A DNA stretch of 11,065 bases from Pseudomonadota bacterium (GTDB taxonomy: Bacteria > Pseudomonadota > Alphaproteobacteria > Rhizobiales > Tepidamorphaceae): NCBI GenBank assembly GCA_023435545.1, contig JAEYRQ010000067.1, positions 1 to 11,065 of the forward strand. The letters run 5' to 3'. Below the pieces are notes generated by a model that worked only from the letters and a program-made list of their open reading frames with translations, was not told the DNA's origin and ran no database searches. A program made the translations under genes and the position numbers. Shown here in pieces: positions 1 to 6,676 of the stretch. The first letter of the stretch is position 1, and every line of letters begins with the position of its first letter.

Positions 1-55
1 GTCCATGCCGCTCAGTTAGCCCGGCCGCCCCCGGGCCGGCAATCTCGGTAGCGGG
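1..55. other. Short non-coding end with a GC-rich hairpin
   Basis: The 55 bases downstream of the FG-GAP stop hold CCGGCC (21-26) and GGCCGG (34-39), a 6-bp stem around a 7-base loop. No T-run follows on the minus strand. It may be the 3' end structure of the FG-GAP transcript. No gene is recognisable before the window edge. Confidence 0.25.
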
Positions 56-1696
56 CTACCTGGTCACCTTCAGCCGGACGAGGTTGCTCATCACCTTGCC
101 GCGGCCGTTGCTGACCCGGACGCGGTAGCGGCCGGCATCGGCCTTCGTGACGCCGTCGAACGCGAGGACCGGCCCGTCTCCGGCCACGGGCTTGCCGTTG
201 CGCGACCACGCATAGCGGAGCGGCCGGCCGCCGCGCGCGGCCACCGACAGGATCACCTTGGTGCCGCCCTTGGCGGTCAAGGGTTCTGGCTGTCGCTGGA
301 TGCGCGGCCGGGTTTCGCGACCGACAGGTCCCAGGTTGCGATAGCTCGCTGTGCCGAAATAGCCGGGTCCGAATGTCAGGTTGGCGATGTCCGACCGTCC
401 GTCGCCGTCGATGTCGACCGGAATGGCCATGCCGTGGAAAAAGTCATCGTCGCCGATGAACAGCCCCTCGTCATGGCGTGTGTAGAAGCCCGCTCCGTCG
501 TTCAGCCAGATGACCGGAGCTGCCCCCTCGCCGACGCCGCCGAAGGTTACGAAGTCGACATGCCCGTCTCCGAAGAAGTCGGCAGGAAACAGATAGGCGA
601 CCATCTGCCCCTTGGAGTTCCGGAACTGTTGCTTCAGCCGGGCCTTGCTCTCGTCGCGATATCCGCCGTCGCCGTGATTGATCAGCAATTGGATGCCGTA
701 ACCCGCATACCAGTCCGGCGACATCGACTGTTGGGCCATCAAGAGGTCGTCGAGGCCGTCGCCATTAACGTCGACAACGCGGATGTCGATCGTGTTGGTC
801 GGCTTGCCGAACAGCGGCAGCGGCAGGGTGACGTCGGGCCGCGCCTTCCTGAAGCCCCCCTTGCCATCATTGAGAAAGGCCACGTTGCGGTTCCAGGGCG
901 CCGGCGGGCCGTTGCCGACGGCCCCCAGCACGAGGTCCTTGAAGCCGTCGCCGTCGATATCGGCGAATGCCGCCGACGAGTTGTAGGCGGTGCCGTCGAG
1001 CAGACCGCCCGCGAGTTTGCGCGACACGGCAAACTTGTTGCCGGGCCTGGACCTCAAAAGATAGGGGCGGGACTGTGGCGACTCGCCGTAGCCGTTGCTC
1101 ACATAGATGTCGGCTCGCCCGTCATTGTTGGTGTCGCCCGTGGTCACGCCGTGGCTGAAGTCGCTGTAGTCGGGCAGCCGGGCGCTGCCGTCGATGTGCT
1201 TGCCGTTGCGACGCGACATCAGCACGGCGTTCTTCTCCCCAGGGAAGGGATCCACGTCATAGCCGTGGGCGGCGATGTAGACGTCGAGTTTGCCGTCACC
1301 GTTGAAATCCTCGAACGCGATCGCGCGGGGATGAACGAAGGACGGTACGCCGCCGCGGACGATCTTCTTCGTCCCGATTGCCAGCCGCCCCTTCGGCGCC
1401 GGCGACAGAATGGCGATCTTCTCGGCCTTGTTCGCCTGGCCGGCCCAGTGGCCGAGACCGATGACGATTTCGTCGCGTCCGTCGCCGTCGAGATCGCCGT
1501 GCCCGGCGGCGAGCAGGCCGGCGTCATCGACCTGCCTGATCCGAGCGCCCGGGATCATCGGCCCGAAGGACGGCCGACGCGCCGCCGCCTCGGCGCCTAC
1601 GGTCGCGTCATCGGCCCGGAGGCCGGTCTGACCAGCCGCAAGAAATAGGGTCGCTGCCGCGATCGCGCGGACGCGGTGACAGGCTCTGCAATACAC
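56..1696 (-). CDS. Secreted FG-GAP/VCBS seven-repeat beta-propeller protein with C-terminal Ig-like domain
   Basis: Probable exported protein of 546 residues; molecular role unknown. I chose the GTG at 1694-1696 because it has GGAG eight bases upstream (1705-1708) and gives a clean Sec signal: a basic N-terminus with R4, H7, R8 and R10, a hydrophobic AIAAATLFLAAG core, and likely cleavage after LRA at about residue 28. An upstream ATG at 1774 has no clear ribosome binding site and would bury the signal. Seven calcium-loop motifs of the form DxDGDGxxD start near residues 68, 130, 188, 246, 309, 373 and 428 (for example DLDGDGRDE, DIDGDGFKD, DVNGDGLDD). Their spacing of 55-64 residues is what a seven-bladed FG-GAP/VCBS propeller would show. 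The sixth, DFFGDGHVD, is degenerate. Residues about 462-546 resemble an Ig-like domain (W..NG, then DAGRYRVRVSN) without the canonical cysteines. Such proteins often act in surface adhesion or ligand binding; that is family knowledge only. It lies 111 bp downstream of the cyclase on the same strand. Confidence 0.85.
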   Translation of the reverse strand: MYCRACHRVRAIAAATLFLAAGQTGLRADDATVGAEAAARRPSFGPMIPGARIRQVDDAGLLAAGHGDLDGDGRDEIVIGLGHWAGQANKAEKIAILSPAPKGRLAIGTKKIVRGGVPSFVHPRAIAFEDFNGDGKLDVYIAAHGYDVDPFPGEKNAVLMSRRNGKHIDGSARLPDYSDFSHGVTTGDTNNDGRADIYVSNGYGESPQSRPYLLRSRPGNKFAVSRKLAGGLLDGTAYNSSAAFADIDGDGFKDLVLGAVGNGPPAPWNRNVAFLNDGKGGFRKARPDVTLPLPLFGKPTNTIDIRVVDVNGDGLDDLLMAQQSMSPDWYAGYGIQLLINHGDGGYRDESKARLKQQFRNSKGQMVAYLFPADFFGDGHVDFVTFGGVGEGAAPVIWLNDGAGFYTRHDEGLFIGDDDFFHGMAIPVDIDGDGRSDIANLTFGPGYFGTASYRNLGPVGRETRPRIQRQPEPLTAKGGTKVILSVAARGGRPLRYAWSRNGKPVAGDGPVLAFDGVTKADAGRYRVRVSNGRGKVMSNLVRLKVTR

Positions 1697-1704
1697 GAGG
1701 CACG

Positions 1705-1708
1705 CTCC
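1705..1708 (-). promoter_or_regulatory. Ribosome binding site deciding the GTG start of the FG-GAP gene
   Basis: GGAG on the minus strand, eight bases from the GTG at 1694-1696. It favours this start over the in-frame ATG at 1774, which lacks a comparable site. The resulting N-terminus is a conventional Sec signal peptide, which supports the same choice. Confidence 0.6.
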
Positions 1709-1790
1709 GGAGATTGACCTGAAGCCGGCACCCAGCGCGCCGGCGACTGCGGCCTGGGGAACAGGCCGCTGCAAACCGCATCAGGCTAGC

Positions 1791-1805
1791 GCCGCGAGGC
1801 GCGGC
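1791..1805 (-). terminator. GC hairpin just after the cyclase stop codon
   Basis: Perfect 6-bp stem GCCGCG / CGCGGC around a 3-base loop, starting a few bases downstream of the cyclase stop at 1808-1810. No T-run follows on the minus strand, so it is not a textbook intrinsic terminator. It could mark a transcript 3' end or a partial attenuator before the FG-GAP gene. Confidence 0.3.
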
Positions 1806-1807
1806 TG

Positions 1808-3355
1808 TCACGGGGTTGACGCGACGCGGAAGCCGTTGATCGCCAGCACCCGACAGGTCGCGCCGCCGCGCTGGCACTCGCTGATCGCCGATTCCACCGC
1901 CTCGCGCTGGCTGCCGCGCCCGACGGTGACGCCAAGCCCGCCCTCGCCGACCGCGACCGCGCGCCAGTCCGGCCCGGCATAGACCGCCATCACCTGGTCG
2001 CGCTGGGCAGGCGTCAGAGCGACGTCGCTGTCCGGCCGGAACAGCCCCTCGATCTCGACCCCCTCCGGGAATGGAAACGCGAACGCATCGTCCACCGCGA
2101 CCAGCATGCACGGCACCCCCGCCCGGTCCCCGCAGAACTCCAGCGACCGGCGAACCGGATCGTGCCGCGCCGCTCCGCCCCAACTCATGCCGATCAGCCC
2201 GTCGTCGTTGATCGACAGCGCGCGCGGCAGCGGCCGCTCGCTGAAGCTCGCGATCAGTTCGCGGTCCGAGGGCCGCGCGAACGGAACGCGGTCGGGATCG
2301 AACGGCTCGGCGGTGCCGGGCACCTCGCGCAGCCAGGGTTGCGGCGGCATGGCGGGAAGCGGATGTGGCCAGACCATGGTGTCGCCGACGGCATAAATCT
2401 CGCAGTCCTCGTTGGTCGCCCCTTTGCAGGCCGCAAGCGCCTTGTCGCGGGCGACCGGCTCGGTCAGTTCCGCCGCCGAGAAGCCGTAGCCGTAGCGGTT
2501 GATCGCCAGCGCCTTCTGGGCGCGTGCAGGCACGTAGGAATCCTTGATGTCGTTGCGGTTGTCCTCGCGCAGGAACGGCACCTGCTCGGGAATGAAGGCG
2601 CGCGAGACGGGCGCGGGAGGTGTCGCGGCCGTCGCAGGTGCGGCGGGTTCGGGCGCCGCCGGGATCGAGGGCTGCGGAGCGGTGGGCCCCGGCCGGTCCA
2701 CGGTCCAGAACATGATGCCCCCCGCCGCGATCGCCACCACCAGCGCGAGCGCGGTCGCCGGCCCCCACGCCCGCCGCTTCGCGGGGGGAAGCGCTTCGGG
2801 CTTTGCCGTCTCCACGGGTGCGCCCCCCGGTACGATCTCCGCACCGCCCGACATCACCGCAAAGACATGCACCGGCTGCGGGATGTTCTTGACCGGATGG
2901 GCGCCAAGATCGCGGAAGTGCAGCGACATCTTGCCGGCGACCTGCTCATGCACGGTGCGCGACACCCAGATGCCTCCCGGCGCCGCCAGCCCCTGCAGCC
3001 GGGCGGCGACGTTCACCGCATCGCCCAGCAGGTCACCCTCGCGCTCGACCACGTCGCCGATGGTGATGCCGATGCGGAACAGCATCTGCCGCGACTGCGG
3101 GTAGCTGTAGTTCCGTGTCCTCAGCGTCTCCTGGATGTCGATCGCCGCGCGCACGGCATCCACCGAGGATCGGAACTCCGCCAGCACCGCGTCGCCGGCG
3201 GTGTTGAAGATGCGGCCGTTGTACTGGCCGACGAAATCCTCGAACACCTTGCGGTAGTTGACGAGGCGGCGGAGCGTCTCCTCCTCGTCCTCGGCCATCA
3301 GCCGCGAATAGCCGACCACGTCGGCGCACAGGATGACAGTGATCTTCCGCTGCAT
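1808..3355 (-). CDS. Membrane class III adenylate/guanylate cyclase with three periplasmic DUF4189-like repeats
   Basis: Makes a cyclic nucleotide from ATP or GTP at the inner face of the membrane. The 515-residue protein starts with the cyclase homology domain (about 2-165). Metal-binding Asp are visible at D12 (CADVVGYS) and D55 (AGDAVLAEF), and the transition-state pair at N115 and R119 (GDAVNVAAR). The usual adenine-selecting Lys position reads Asn (N51, FNTAGD), while the second selecting Asp is kept (GDLLGD), so the substrate is not certain. One membrane helix follows at about 197-219, after a KRR positive-inside flank, then a Pro/Ala-rich linker (about 225-252). The C-terminal half holds three repeats of about 50 residues (280-329, 377-427, 464-512). 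Each has an A(I/V)-x-G opening and a Cys pair (C310/C318, C408/C416, C494/C501), resembling DUF4189. Start: the ATG at 3355 lies right before the conserved domain; an in-frame ATG at 3397 would add 14 residues, and neither has a strong Shine-Dalgarno. The TPP enzyme gene ends 109 bp upstream. Confidence 0.9.
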   Translation of the reverse strand: MQRKITVILCADVVGYSRLMAEDEEETLRRLVNYRKVFEDFVGQYNGRIFNTAGDAVLAEFRSSVDAVRAAIDIQETLRTRNYSYPQSRQMLFRIGITIGDVVEREGDLLGDAVNVAARLQGLAAPGGIWVSRTVHEQVAGKMSLHFRDLGAHPVKNIPQPVHVFAVMSGGAEIVPGGAPVETAKPEALPPAKRRAWGPATALALVVAIAAGGIMFWTVDRPGPTAPQPSIPAAPEPAAPATAATPPAPVSRAFIPEQVPFLREDNRNDIKDSYVPARAQKALAINRYGYGFSAAELTEPVARDKALAACKGATNEDCEIYAVGDTMVWPHPLPAMPPQPWLREVPGTAEPFDPDRVPFARPSDRELIASFSERPLPRALSINDDGLIGMSWGGAARHDPVRRSLEFCGDRAGVPCMLVAVDDAFAFPFPEGVEIEGLFRPDSDVALTPAQRDQVMAVYAGPDWRAVAVGEGGLGVTVGRGSQREAVESAISECQRGGATCRVLAINGFRVASTP

Positions 3356-3380
3356 GGAAATGGGACGGCTCCGGCCCTGC

Positions 3381-3396
3381 TGGCGTGCGGACGCCA
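3381..3396. promoter_or_regulatory. Perfect dyad upstream of the cyclase gene
   Basis: TGGCGT-GCGG-ACGCCA, a perfect 6-bp inverted repeat with a 4-base centre, lies 25 bases upstream of the preferred cyclase start at 3355 and abuts the alternative ATG at 3397. It could be an operator, or a hairpin in the leader. Six-base dyads also arise by chance in GC-rich DNA. Confidence 0.25.
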
Positions 3397-3464
3397 TTCA
3401 ACCAGAAGCCCGTCCGCTGCGGAAGGCTGGGGATGACGGGCGAACCGCGACTCTCGCCTCGCCC

Positions 3465-5120
3465 CTACCCCCTTGCCGGCGGGTGGATGAAGTCCCAGGG
3501 GCTGGTTTCGCTGTCGGGGTCGAGCACGACCTCGATCAGCGCCGGCGCATCGTCGGCCAGCGCCCGCTCCAGCACTGGACGCAGCGCCGCTGGGCTGTCG
3601 ACCCGGTGGCCGGCGACGCCGAAGCTCTCGGCGAGCCGCACGAAGTCCGGATTGGCGAGTTCGGAGGCGATGATCCGGCCCTCGAACAGCGTCTTCTGGT
3701 CGCGCCGCACATTCCCGAAGGCGGAATTGTTGAACAGCACCGTGACGAGGCCGATGCGCTCGGCGGCGGCGGTGGCCAGTTCCTGCACGCCGAACATGAA
3801 GCCGCCGTCGCCGGTGATCGAGACCACCGCCTTGTCCGGGTTCGCCACCTTGACGCCGAGCGCGGTCGGGAAGCCGAAGCCGAGCGTGCCCTGAAAGCCT
3901 GAGGACACATAGGTGCGCGGCTCGTAGACCGGGAAGCCGTAGTAGGAGACGAAGCCCGCCTGGCAGAGCTCCTCGACCAGGAACCCGTCGCGCGGCAGCA
4001 CGTCGCGGATGACCTTGAGGTAGGAGATATGCGGCTCGACGCAGGCGATCTTGCGCGCCGCCTCCGCCCTCGCTGCGGCGATCCAGTCGGCGGCGTCAGG
4101 CTCCGGCGATCGTAGCCTGCCGATCGCCTCGGCCAGCGCCAGCGCGCCGTCGGCTGAATCCGCGACGATCCCTGCGTGCGGCTTCAGGCGCACCATCTCG
4201 GCCGGATCGATGTCGATACGGATCAGCCATGGCGGTGCCGCCGGCCTGTCGACCAGGCGCATCATGCCTCCGCTCCAGCGCATGTACTGCATCTCGCAGC
4301 GGCTGCCGATGCCGATCAGCACGTCGGTTTCCGGCCACAGTTCGTAGGCCGCGACGCTGGACATGCCGAGCGGATCGTCCTCGGCAACCACGCCGCGACC
4401 GGAGCGGAACGCGGTGACGGGCGCGCCCAGCGCCTCCGCCAGTGCGCGAACCTCCGCCGAGGCATGCTGCGCGCCGCCGCCGACCATGATCACCGGCCGC
4501 CGGCAGTCCTTGAGGATCGCGACTGCGCGGGCGATCTCGTCCGGATCGACGGCGGGTGGAGGCGGGATGTCGGCCGCAACCGCGGTCTCGACAGGCGCGC
4601 GCTCCGCCAGCCGGTCCATGCACATCTCGAGATAGCCCGGCCCGCGCCGCCCCGATAGCATCGAGGCCAGCGCGCGGTTGACCTCGCCCGGAACGTCCTG
4701 CGCACGATCGACCCGCGCCGCGTGCTTGTTGAGGCGCGACATGATGCCGAGCTGGTCGGGGATCTCGTGCAGCGCGCCCCGGCCCCGGTCGAGGAACTCG
4801 GTGGGCACCTGGCCGGTCAGGCAGAGCACCGGCGCATCGTTGGCGAACGCCGTCGACAGGGCCGCCGAGGCATTGAGCACGCCCGGCCCCGGAACCACCG
4901 AGTAGGTGCCGACCCTGCCCGTCGAGGCGGCGTAGCCGTAGGCCATGTAGGCGGTTGCCTGCTCGTGGCGCGGCGTCACCGTGCGGATGGCGTTGGCGTG
5001 CTTGGCCAACCCGTCGAAGATCGGATAGGTCTGGACGCCGGGAATGGCGAACACCGTGTCGATGCCGTTCGCCGCCAGCGCCTGCGCGAAGGCCTCACCC
5101 GCCGAAATCCGCTCCGCCAT
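3465..5120 (-). CDS. Thiamine-diphosphate-dependent enzyme, acetolactate synthase large-subunit-like
   Basis: A ThDP enzyme of 551 residues with the full three-domain layout of the acetolactate synthase/benzoylformate decarboxylase superfamily, which cleaves or joins 2-oxo acids. The PYR domain (about 5-170) carries the ThDP-activating Glu at E53 in PRHEQATAY. The central domain spans about 195-330. The PP domain (about 365-535) has the Mg-ThDP motif GDGGF at 437-441 and ends with NN at 464-465, the expected spacing. The start has GGAGG seven bases upstream. It is probably not the biosynthetic IlvB: no small-subunit gene is adjacent, and it sits 76 bp downstream of an FAD oxidoreductase on the same strand, which suggests a catabolic role. 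The exact 2-oxo acid cannot be read from sequence. I considered phosphonopyruvate decarboxylase, but the length and the intact central domain argue against it. Confidence 0.9.
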   Translation of the reverse strand: MAERISAGEAFAQALAANGIDTVFAIPGVQTYPIFDGLAKHANAIRTVTPRHEQATAYMAYGYAASTGRVGTYSVVPGPGVLNASAALSTAFANDAPVLCLTGQVPTEFLDRGRGALHEIPDQLGIMSRLNKHAARVDRAQDVPGEVNRALASMLSGRRGPGYLEMCMDRLAERAPVETAVAADIPPPPAVDPDEIARAVAILKDCRRPVIMVGGGAQHASAEVRALAEALGAPVTAFRSGRGVVAEDDPLGMSSVAAYELWPETDVLIGIGSRCEMQYMRWSGGMMRLVDRPAAPPWLIRIDIDPAEMVRLKPHAGIVADSADGALALAEAIGRLRSPEPDAADWIAAARAEAARKIACVEPHISYLKVIRDVLPRDGFLVEELCQAGFVSYYGFPVYEPRTYVSSGFQGTLGFGFPTALGVKVANPDKAVVSITGDGGFMFGVQELATAAAERIGLVTVLFNNSAFGNVRRDQKTLFEGRIIASELANPDFVRLAESFGVAGHRVDSPAALRPVLERALADDAPALIEVVLDPDSETSPWDFIHPPARG

Positions 5121-5196
5121 CGCTCCGCCTCCGTCCTGTTGGGCCGTCAGTCATAGGCGCTCGCGGCGGCTGGGGGAACATCGTCGGGCCGTCGAG

Positions 5197-6546
5197 CTAC
5201 AGCACCTCGTCCTTCAGCCAGTAGCCCGCATAGGCAGCCCTGAGGTAGAGCGGGCGCAGGGCCGGCAAAGGGAAGGCGGGAAGTGGCTGCGCCATCACCG
5301 CCGGAACGATGTCACGATCCGGACGGGACCCGGCGACGAGTTCGGCGGCGGCCCTGCCCGACCAGGTGCCCATCGAGACTCCATTGCCATGATAGGCGAA
5401 GGCGTGGATGACGGTTGGATCGTCCGGCAGCCGCCCGACATGCGGGACGAGATCGCGCGCGAGGCAGACCAGGCCGCGCCAGAAATGGGTGATCTCGACC
5501 TCCCTCCACGCCGGGAACATGCGGTGGAAATGCCGTACCAGATCCGCCCGCATCGTTGGGACCGTGGAGGGCGCGGCACTGACGCCGCCCCGCGCGCCGA
5601 ACAGGAAGCTGCCGTCCGGAAGCAGCCGGAAATAGTGCAGCAGGTTGCGGGAATCATACGCCATGGTGTCGGTCGTCCAGCCCTGCGCCTCGCGCTCCGC
5701 CACGCTCAGCGGCCGGGTGGTCAGTACGTTCGACAGGGCAGGCAACAGTCGCCCCACCAGCCCCGGATGCAAGTCCTCGGGCGTATAGCCGTTGGTGGCG
5801 ACGATCACCTGCCGCGCCTTCAGCGTCCCGCCGGGCGTCGACAGCCGATGCAACCCGCCCGCCTTCTGCCAGGCCTCGACGGCACTCGCGCCATGGATCT
5901 TCGCCCCCCGCGCAGCCGCAGCCGCCGCAAGCCCGCGCGCGTACTTCAACGGATGCAGCCCGAACCCGTAGGGCAGGCCGAGCGCCGCCTCGGCCTCGGA
6001 ATTGACGCACCCGCTGGCGGCGAGGTCCTGCTTGCGGAGGAACCGGCAGTCGACGCCGAAGGTCTCGCGCATGAAGTCGCGGTGCGTTTCCAGTTCGCGG
6101 ACCCGGTTCGGGCGGTGCGCGATCGTCAGGTCGCCGGAGCCGATCCTGTCGATGTCGAAGCCCTCAGCGGAGGAAATCTCCCCGACGAGGTCGACCGCCT
6201 CGCGCTGCACGGCGAAGAAGCGGCGGACCTCCTCCAGGCCGTGTCGACCGATCAGTGCCTGATATGAGACCTTCGCCCCGCCGATGCAGCAGAAGCCGCC
6301 GTTGCGCCCGGACGCGCCCCAGCCGGGCTCCGCGCGCTCCAGCACCCTGACGTCGAGGCCGTGGTCGCGGGCAAGATGCAGTGCCGCCGACAGACCGGTG
6401 TAGCCGCCGCCGATGACCGCCACATCGCAGGTCTCGTCACCCGCCAGCTGCGGTGTGGCGATCGCGAGCGCCGGAGCGGTCGCCGCCCAGTAGCTGTCGA
6501 CGGGCATTCGCGGATCGCTGGCAGCGGGATGGTGAACGTGACGCAT
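5197..6546 (-). CDS. FAD-dependent amine/amino-acid oxidoreductase (DAO family, OrdL/PuuB/AmaA-like)
   Basis: A 449-residue soluble flavoenzyme expected to oxidise a primary or secondary amine, such as an amino acid, N-methyl amino acid or cyclic imino acid. The FAD-binding Rossmann motif is VIGGGYTGLSAALHL (GGGYTG at 46-51), with the ribose-binding Glu at E70 (VLE). It is followed by GWGASGRNGGF at about 75-85, typical of the gamma-glutamylputrescine oxidase group. Near the C-terminus WRGLVCLARDLVPHVG and YHGNGVSMGTWSG form the second FAD/substrate signature. The start is the ATG at 6544-6546, with AGGA eight bases upstream. The open frame runs on to 6711, but that extension is Arg-rich, unlike the family, and crosses the divergent promoter region. 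Pseudomonas putida AmaA (L-pipecolate oxidase) belongs to this broad family and works with AmaB. An AmaB-like gene lies 3.7 kb to the right, so pipecolate is one candidate. Sarcosine or N-methyl amines are alternatives. Confidence 0.88.
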   Translation of the reverse strand: MRHVHHPAASDPRMPVDSYWAATAPALAIATPQLAGDETCDVAVIGGGYTGLSAALHLARDHGLDVRVLERAEPGWGASGRNGGFCCIGGAKVSYQALIGRHGLEEVRRFFAVQREAVDLVGEISSAEGFDIDRIGSGDLTIAHRPNRVRELETHRDFMRETFGVDCRFLRKQDLAASGCVNSEAEAALGLPYGFGLHPLKYARGLAAAAAARGAKIHGASAVEAWQKAGGLHRLSTPGGTLKARQVIVATNGYTPEDLHPGLVGRLLPALSNVLTTRPLSVAEREAQGWTTDTMAYDSRNLLHYFRLLPDGSFLFGARGGVSAAPSTVPTMRADLVRHFHRMFPAWREVEITHFWRGLVCLARDLVPHVGRLPDDPTVIHAFAYHGNGVSMGTWSGRAAAELVAGSRPDRDIVPAVMAQPLPAFPLPALRPLYLRAAYAGYWLKDEVL

Positions 6547-6676
6547 GGCGGCGATCCTAGCGCCCGGCCGACCTCGGCGACACTGCCTGAGATCATCTTG
6601 CCTGTCCGAAAACCGACATTGGCGGCCCGTATCATGCGTGAATCGGCCGCGCCGACGGCGAGCTTGGGAGGAACGC
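6547..6676. promoter_or_regulatory. Divergent intergenic region between FAD oxidoreductase and HD oxygenase
   Basis: The 130 bp between two divergent start codons must hold both promoters. I see no convincing -35/-10 pair on either strand. An imperfect 20-bp dyad, CCGTATCA-TGCG-TGAATCGG at 6627-6646 (six of eight arm positions pair), ends 30 bases before the HD gene start. It is a plausible operator for a shared regulator. Confidence 0.4.
6555..6558 (-). promoter_or_regulatory. Ribosome binding site deciding the FAD oxidoreductase start
   Basis: AGGA on the minus strand, eight bases from the ATG at 6544-6546. It supports this start over longer in-frame starts up to 6711, whose extra residues have no family character. 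Confidence 0.5.

Noticed and set aside
434..1648. 404-codon open frame on the plus strand opposite the FG-GAP gene
   Set aside because: Antisense shadow of a GC-rich gene. The minus-strand frame has a signal peptide and seven calcium-loop repeats, while this one has no family character.
2162..3436. 424-codon open frame opposite the cyclase
   Set aside because: Arg/His-rich shadow. The minus-strand reading has a clear cyclase core and membrane helix.
3465..5120. Phosphonopyruvate decarboxylase, to fit a phosphonate pathway with the HD oxygenase
   Set aside because: Phosphonopyruvate decarboxylases are shorter and lack the central domain, which is intact here.
5044..6267. 407-codon plus-strand open frame opposite the FAD oxidoreductase
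   Set aside because: It overlaps two recognisable genes on the minus strand and shows no domain-like composition.
6598..6635. TTGCCT and TATCAT as a promoter for the HD oxygenase
   Set aside because: The spacing is 26 bp, far from the usual 16-18, so I do not call it a promoter.
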